Part shown: one piece after another, positions 15,993 to 19,330 of the stretch
Layout of the letters: every line of letters begins with the position of its first letter
Position numbering within the stretch: position 1 is the stretch's first letter
Assembly: GCA_964580655.1 (NCBI GenBank)
Contig: CAZOMR010000028.1
Location: 1 to 19,330, forward strand
DNA: 19,330 nucleotides
Direction: 5' to 3'
Source of the DNA: CAZOMR01 sp964580655
GTDB lineage: Bacteria > RBG-13-61-14 > CAZOMR01
Notes under the pieces: generated by a model
The model's database searches: none
What the model was told of the DNA's origin: nothing
Seen by the model: the letters and a program-made list of their open reading frames with translations, nothing else
Program-made: the position numbers and the translations under genes

Positions 15993-16145
15993 TTACTTTT
16001 TTGCTTTTTTCTTGGTGGTTTTCTTTTTGGCCACTTTCTTTTTGGCTACTTTCTTTTTGGCCGGTTTCTTTTTGGCTACTTTCTTCTTTGCTGCTGGTTT
16101 CTTCTTTGCTGGTTTCTTTTTCGCCGCTTTCTTTTTCGCCGCCAT
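15993..16145 (-). CDS. Histone H1-like Lys/Ala-rich nucleoid protein, 50 aa
   Basis: Very basic small protein with 29 lysines in 50 residues. It is built from KKK triplets separated by AA, PA, PAA, VA or TT: MAAKKKAAKKKPAKKKPAAK at the start, ending TTKKKAKK. This is the composition of bacterial histone H1-like and AlgP/Hc1-type tails, which bind DNA through charge. There is no globular domain. ATG 16145 has AAAGGA 6 nt upstream, a promoter candidate at 16394-16422 and a strong terminator at 15847-15874, so it looks like an independent gene. Open frames on the opposite strand of this stretch (Phe/Leu-rich) are mirror artefacts. The alternative is a Lys-rich tail that lost its domain, but the ribosome site argues for a complete gene. 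Confidence 0.88.
   Translation of the reverse strand: MAAKKKAAKKKPAKKKPAAKKKVAKKKPAKKKVAKKKVAKKKTTKKKAKK
16020..16142. repeat. 15-bp coding tandem repeats in the Lys-rich gene
   Basis: Eight copies of a unit resembling TTTCTTTTTGGCTAC (plus-strand reading), each encoding (V/P/A)AKKK. One copy is lengthened to 18 bp (PAAKKK). Neighbouring copies are nearly identical in the 16020-16095 part, so copy-number change by slippage is likely. Confidence 0.8.
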
Positions 16146-16245
16146 AATTATCCTTTCTCCTTTCTCCTCGGTATTAGCCTAACTCCAACATAACCTTCCC
16201 TGACGGCAGTTGAAGTATCTCAAATCATTCCCTGGATAAAAAAAT

Positions 16246-16301
16246 ACCGGCTCTCTCTTTTCCCTTGATGGCCCCTGTTCGGGAAAAAATTTTTCGCCGG
16301 T
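16246..16301 (-). promoter_or_regulatory. Leader hairpin followed by T-run upstream of the Lys-rich gene
   Basis: Minus strand: ACCGGC (16301-16296) pairs with GCCGGT (16251-16246) around 44 nt that contain AAAAATTTTTT and GGGAAAA stretches. ATTTTTTTA follows. It could end read-through from the PilZ gene or act as an attenuator in the long leader of the Lys-rich gene. The rest of the 352-bp gap 16146-16497 holds AT tracts and no gene. Confidence 0.35.
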
Positions 16302-16393
16302 CTAGTTTTGATTTCGAGTTTGAGCGCTTCAGCCTTTCCACTTTTCTCCTTCTTCCTTCATCACCACAACCTCTCTTACCCTGAATTACATCC

Positions 16394-16422
16394 AAAATAA
16401 CACAAACAAATTTTTTTGGCAA
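16394..16422 (-). promoter_or_regulatory. Candidate promoter of the Lys-rich gene
   Basis: Minus strand: TTGCCA (16422-16417), a 17-nt spacer and TATTTT (16399-16394). The expected +1 is near 16387, giving a leader of about 240 nt. Homopolymeric A/T tracts lie directly upstream (16423-16493) and could act as an UP element or bent DNA. Confidence 0.45.
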
Positions 16423-16474
16423 GAAAAAAATGAACTTTTTTGATTTTTTTTGGGGGGAGGCGATTTTGCCTTTT

Positions 16475-16500
16475 TAGCGGAAAAAAATTTTTTCTCGCTA
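16475..16500. repeat. Palindrome overlapping the PilZ stop codon
   Basis: TAGCG (16475-16479) and CGCTA (16496-16500) flank a run of seven A followed by six T. The PilZ stop codon (16500-16498) is part of the right arm. It is a possible weak terminator or bent-DNA element. Confidence 0.45.
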
Positions 16501-16911
16501 GTTCTTGCTGTGGCGCTTCTGTGTAAGGAGGATAGAGCGTTCAATCATCTCTTCACTTTTAAAGTCAAGGTCGAGAAAGCGGATGCCCATACCAGGGACT
16601 ATTGATTCGAAGAATGGAGAGGAAGTCTCCGGGCTTGTTTTCATATTTTTATCCGGGCGGACAACCCGGACCACCTCTCCCTGGGCGGAGATGGTGGAGA
16701 ACTTTTCGATGCCGATGACGAACTTGAGTTTCACTTTGCTCCCGATAGGGAGCGGGTTATCTGTGTGGATGAACATGCCGGAGCGGCTGATGTTTTCAAT
16801 ATGCGCACTGATCGCGGGTTGCTTACCCGAGGTCTGGACCTCGACCAGGTCCATGATGGTCATGCGAGGAGCCCTTTCCTTGAGACGAATTGGAGTATCC
16901 ATTATATCCAT
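16498..16911 (-). CDS. PilZ-domain protein (putative c-di-GMP receptor)
   Basis: Single PilZ domain of 137 residues, expected to bind c-di-GMP in the cytosol. The RxxxR motif is R9-LKE-R13 and the (D/N)xSxxG motif is N40-IS-RS-G45. Both sit at normal spacing, followed by barrel strands (PIGSKVKLKFVIG, then GEVVRVVRP) and GMGIRFLDL. Both binding motifs are intact. ATG 16911 or ATG 16902 could start it, and neither has a Shine-Dalgarno. The first lies only 3 nt after the 3' end of tRNA-Arg on the same strand. Expression therefore depends on the tRNA transcript and probably on the M29/ClpX-like operon upstream. It ends inside a palindrome at 16475-16500. Confidence 0.9.
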   Translation of the reverse strand: MDIMDTPIRLKERAPRMTIMDLVEVQTSGKQPAISAHIENISRSGMFIHTDNPLPIGSKVKLKFVIGIEKFSTISAQGEVVRVVRPDKNMKTSPETSSPFFESIVPGMGIRFLDLDFKSEEMIERSILLTQKRHSKN

Positions 16912-16914
16912 GGA

Positions 16915-16986
16915 GGGCGATACTGGATTCGAACCAGCGACACCTGGCTCCGGAGGCCAGCGCTCTATCCACTGAGCTAATCGCCC
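16915..16986 (-). tRNA. tRNA-Arg (anticodon CCG)
   Basis: A complete 72-nt cloverleaf on the minus strand. The acceptor stem is GGGCGAT/ATCGCCC, the D-stem GCTC/GAGC, the anticodon stem CTGGC/GCCAG with loop CTCCGGA (anticodon CCG, reading CGG), the variable region GTGTC, and the T-arm GCTGG-TTCGAAT-CCAGT. The 3' CCA is not encoded: TCC follows, then the ATG of the PilZ gene. It lies 51 nt after the stop of the ClpX-like gene. Confidence 0.97.
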
Positions 16987-17037
16987 TTGAGGATTATCTT
17001 AATCAGGGCCAGCACTTTTGTCAAGGTCAAGTTCTGT

Positions 17038-18108
17038 TTAATCGAGTTTTGCCTGGACATCTTTAGCGGTGATAACTATGCGCTTGCCGCGATTCTCGGG
17101 AGCCTCGAACATGATGTCGTGCATTACCTCCTCAAAAGCCGCTCGCAGTCCCCTTGCGCCGAGCTTGCGCTTTTTGCAATAGCGGACGATCTCCTTGAGC
17201 GCACCGGGTGTAACCTCAAGCTCGATCTGATCGAGGGCGAGCAGGGACTGATACTCCTTGAGGATGCAATCGGGCGGGGCCGTGACGATCTGCACGAGCT
17301 GATCCTCTGTAAGTTCATCAAGCTCCACGATCACCGGCATGCGTCCGAGGAGTTCGGCCAGCATGCCGTAATCGAGCAGGTTTTTAACGGTGATCCGTTC
17401 GTTTACGGGTCTGGTGGTTCTCTCGGTGGGGTGTTCCGGTTTGAATCCTGCCCGATGAAGACGCTCGCCGCGATAGATGTCTGTGAAGGTGCCTGCGCAG
17501 ATGAAGAGAATATTAGATGTATTCATCTGGACGAAGTCATGCTTGTTCCAGTGCTGGGAGATGTTATAAGGAACAAAGACTGAAGCGCCTTCCAGTAGTT
17601 TTAGCAGTGCCTGCTGAACGCCCTCGCCTCCGATGTCCCTGGACCCGGCGCCATCGCGCAGTCCGTGACTGCGTCGAGCGATCTTGTCTATCTCGTCAAT
17701 AAAGACAATCCCTTTTTCCGCCTTCTCGGTATCCAGGTCAGCGGAGCAGAGCAATTCTCCGATCATCACCTCGACATCTTTTCCGTAGTATCCGGCCTCT
17801 GTGTATTCGGTGGCATCAACCACGACGAAAGGGACATCGAGGGTCTCAGCGAGGTTGCGCGCGATGTGTGTCTTGCCGCAACCCGTGGGCCCGATCATCA
17901 GGATGTTCGATTTCTTGAGAAGGGGCTGGTGGGAGACCTTGCCGGTCACGCTCGGATTTATTGCTATCCGCTTGAAGTGATTGTAAGCCGCTATCGCCAC
18001 GGTGCGCTTAGTCCTGTCCTGTCCGATGACATACTGGTCCAGATATTCGTAGATGTCCCTTGGCGTAAGCCATGCCAGGTTTTCATGGTGAATGATTTTC
18101 GTCGGCAT
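17038..18108 (-). CDS. ClpX-like AAA+ unfoldase lacking the zinc-binding domain
   Basis: ATP-driven protein unfoldase of 356 residues. The AAA+ module shows Walker A GPTGCGKT (73-80), Walker B IVFIDE (134-139), GGEGVQQALLKLLEG (160-174), a LGR arginine element (254-256) and sensor 2 GARGLR (317-322). The order and spacing match ClpX rather than HslU, which has a large I-domain. Differences from ClpX are notable. There is no N-terminal C4 zinc domain, because the start codon lies 2 nt after the previous stop. Pore loop 1 is GYYG (106-109) instead of GYVG. The ClpP-docking IGF loop is replaced by a short segment with AGF (220-222), and IPEFIGR has become LAELLGR. It is tightly coupled to an M29 aminopeptidase gene. 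No clpP is present. Confidence 0.88.
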   Translation of the reverse strand: MPTKIIHHENLAWLTPRDIYEYLDQYVIGQDRTKRTVAIAAYNHFKRIAINPSVTGKVSHQPLLKKSNILMIGPTGCGKTHIARNLAETLDVPFVVVDATEYTEAGYYGKDVEVMIGELLCSADLDTEKAEKGIVFIDEIDKIARRSHGLRDGAGSRDIGGEGVQQALLKLLEGASVFVPYNISQHWNKHDFVQMNTSNILFICAGTFTDIYRGERLHRAGFKPEHPTERTTRPVNERITVKNLLDYGMLAELLGRMPVIVELDELTEDQLVQIVTAPPDCILKEYQSLLALDQIELEVTPGALKEIVRYCKKRKLGARGLRAAFEEVMHDIMFEAPENRGKRIVITAKDVQAKLD

Positions 18109-18110
18109 TT

Positions 18111-19181
18111 TCAGGTTATCAGGAATTTTCCGTTTTTCTGAATCAGCTTGCCGTCCAGGTAAAATTTTCCACTGTGACGGAGGTCCTTGATCAAGTCCCA
18201 GTGAATGGCGCTTTTATTGATCCCGCCGGTCTCCGGATAGGCCCGCCCCAGAGCGAGGTGGATGGTGCCGCCGATCTTCTCGTCAAAAAGTATGTCCCTG
18301 GAAAAACGGGTTATCCTTTTATTAAGTCCGATGCCGAATTCGCCGACCCTGCGAGCTCCAGCATCTACCCCGATCATTGCGTGGAGATACTTTTCATTCT
18401 TCTCAGCCGTAGCTTTGACCACTCGACCCTTCTCGAACCATATCCTGACGCCTTCAATCTCCCGTCCTCCATACAAGGCAGGGAAGTCGAAAAAAATCCT
18501 TCCATCTACCGAGCTTTCCCACGGGGTGGTAAACACCTCACCATCAGGCATATTGTTCTCTCCAGCCGCGACCACGAACTTCCTTCCGCGAACGCGAAAG
18601 CTTATGTCGGTGTCTTTCCCGACCAGGCGGACTCTGTCGCCCTTCTCCAGTCTCCGTGCAACCCGGGTCATCCTCTGGCTCTGGGCCTTCCAGTCCTGGT
18701 TGCAGGCGCGGTAGAGAAAATCCTGGTATTCTTCCAGGCTCATTCCCGCTTCCTGTGCCAGGGCTTGTGTTGGAAAATTCACGATCAGCCATCGCACCTT
18801 TGTCATGATCTGCTCTTGAATAGGCTTGAGCACGCGGGCGCGCTCTCCCTGGCTTTCCGGCGAGGTTCGGCTCAGGCCTTTGAGGTTGAGGGGAGCACGG
18901 ATGGCGATATAGGCGTCAATGTTTTTCACTTCCAGGAGTCGGAGGCGGGGAAAATACTGAAGCTGATGCGGGGCCGCATGACGCAGGAATATCTCATCCG
19001 CTTCCTCGAATTGCACGCTCAGGTGCGGGTGAGCGCCAGCGGCCAGGGTCTGCCGGAAGACTTCCAGTGCGAGAGGCTTTCCCGCTTCATCGGCGCGGAT
19101 GAGCACCACCTCATCCTTTTCCGCCTGGATGGAATGGCGAACCAGAATCTCCGCAAGCCTTTTTACCCTTGCATCCCTCAC
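18111..19181 (-). CDS. M29-family metallo-aminopeptidase (aminopeptidase T/AmpS type)
   Basis: Cytosolic dinuclear-metal aminopeptidase removing N-terminal residues from peptides. All five expected metal ligands and the catalytic Tyr are present, numbered from a TTG one codon upstream. They are Glu216 (NMPDGEVFTTP), Glu282 (EFGIGLN), His309 (GGTIHLALG), Tyr316 (AYPETGG), and His328 and Asp330 (KSAIHWDLI). The length of 356 residues is at the short end of the family. The start is uncertain: GTG 19181 is preferred because the promoter at 19190-19218 puts +1 at about 19183-19181, making a leaderless mRNA. TTG 19184 is the alternative. The ClpX-like gene follows after 2 nt, so it is first in a likely M29, unfoldase, tRNA-Arg, PilZ transcript. 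Confidence 0.92.
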   Translation of the reverse strand: MRDARVKRLAEILVRHSIQAEKDEVVLIRADEAGKPLALEVFRQTLAAGAHPHLSVQFEEADEIFLRHAAPHQLQYFPRLRLLEVKNIDAYIAIRAPLNLKGLSRTSPESQGERARVLKPIQEQIMTKVRWLIVNFPTQALAQEAGMSLEEYQDFLYRACNQDWKAQSQRMTRVARRLEKGDRVRLVGKDTDISFRVRGRKFVVAAGENNMPDGEVFTTPWESSVDGRIFFDFPALYGGREIEGVRIWFEKGRVVKATAEKNEKYLHAMIGVDAGARRVGEFGIGLNKRITRFSRDILFDEKIGGTIHLALGRAYPETGGINKSAIHWDLIKDLRHSGKFYLDGKLIQKNGKFLIT

Positions 19182-19189
19182 CAAAATTT

Positions 19190-19218
19190 ATCATACTCGG
19201 ATTTCGGAAAAAGTTCAA
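19190..19218 (-). promoter_or_regulatory. Promoter of the M29/ClpX-like operon, +1 at the start codon
   Basis: Minus strand: TTGAAC (19218-19213), a 17-nt spacer and TATGAT (19195-19190). Seven to nine nt downstream lies GTG 19181. An inverted repeat TTCCCA/TGGGAA (19254-19259, 19271-19276) upstream might bind a regulator. The remaining bases to the window end show no gene. Confidence 0.55.
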
Positions 19219-19330
19219 CCAAGATCTTGCTGGACTTTCCCCGAAAATTTGAGTTCCCAAAAGGATTGTCTGGGAAGAGAGGATCAGTGTTGTCCCGATG
19301 GGTATCAAGAATTGGCGGCGATCCAGAACG

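Noticed and set aside
15921..16193. Plus-strand open frames rich in Phe, Leu and Gly across the repeat region
   Set aside because: They are the mirror of the Lys-codon repeats of the minus-strand 50-aa gene, which has the ribosome site, terminator and a sensible protein composition.
16987..17583. 198-codon open frame on the plus strand opposite the ClpX-like gene
   Set aside because: No recognisable motifs and no ribosome site. The opposite strand encodes a clear AAA+ ATPase.
19111..19308. 65-codon minus-strand frame near the window end overlapping the aminopeptidase start
   Set aside because: It overlaps the promoter and the well-supported M29 gene in another frame and has no recognisable domain.

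Overview
The window looks like chromosomal DNA from an uncultivated, Gram-negative-type bacterium. It carries a lipoprotein ABC sugar binding protein, a transmembrane chemoreceptor, PilZ and cyclic-nucleotide-binding proteins, Mfd and a Lys/Ala-rich histone-like protein. This gene mix would fit Desulfobacterota or a candidate phylum near Omnitrophota or Lindowbacteria, but the sequence does not settle the lineage. I see no phage, transposase, CRISPR or rRNA.

Layout. 1-2175 (+): the 3' part of a PfkB sugar kinase, a YkvA/DUF1232 protein and a nicotinamidase-like hydrolase. A 170-bp inverted-repeat intergenic element lies between the last two. 2176-5014 (+): a hairpin, a short ORF broken by one TAG, a multi-TM chemoreceptor and a TetR regulator. 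5075-7090: an N-terminal scrap of an SDR epimerase abuts a minus-strand operon of an ABC sugar permease and its binding lipoprotein, with no ATPase gene beside them. 7254-12422 (+): a sigma70 promoter placed so that transcription should start at the ATG of an unknown 505-aa helical protein, followed 11 nt later by mfd. 12530-15293 (+): an AGCS sodium:amino-acid symporter and a TPR plus double cNMP-binding protein. 15290-16145 (-): a small winged-helix regulator and a 50-aa protein with 29 lysines that is too short for ordinary ORF cut-offs. 16498-19184 (-): an apparent operon of M29 aminopeptidase, a ClpX-like AAA+ unfoldase without the zinc domain, tRNA-Arg(CCG) and a PilZ protein.

Working together. 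The most distinctive block is the last one. An intact M29 metallo-aminopeptidase is separated by 2 nt from an unfoldase that has ClpX ATPase motifs but lacks the ClpX adaptor domain and has an altered ClpP-docking region. This suggests a peptidase-unfoldase partnership without ClpP. In the same transcript, tRNA-Arg(CCG) ends 3 nt before the PilZ start codon, so tRNA 3' processing should yield a nearly leaderless PilZ mRNA. Two predicted promoters, for the 505-aa gene and for the aminopeptidase, also place +1 at or next to the start codon. Leaderless translation may therefore be a recurring habit of this genome.

Limits: all functions are read from motifs by eye. No alignment, structure prediction or database search was run. 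Promoter and hairpin calls are pattern matches.
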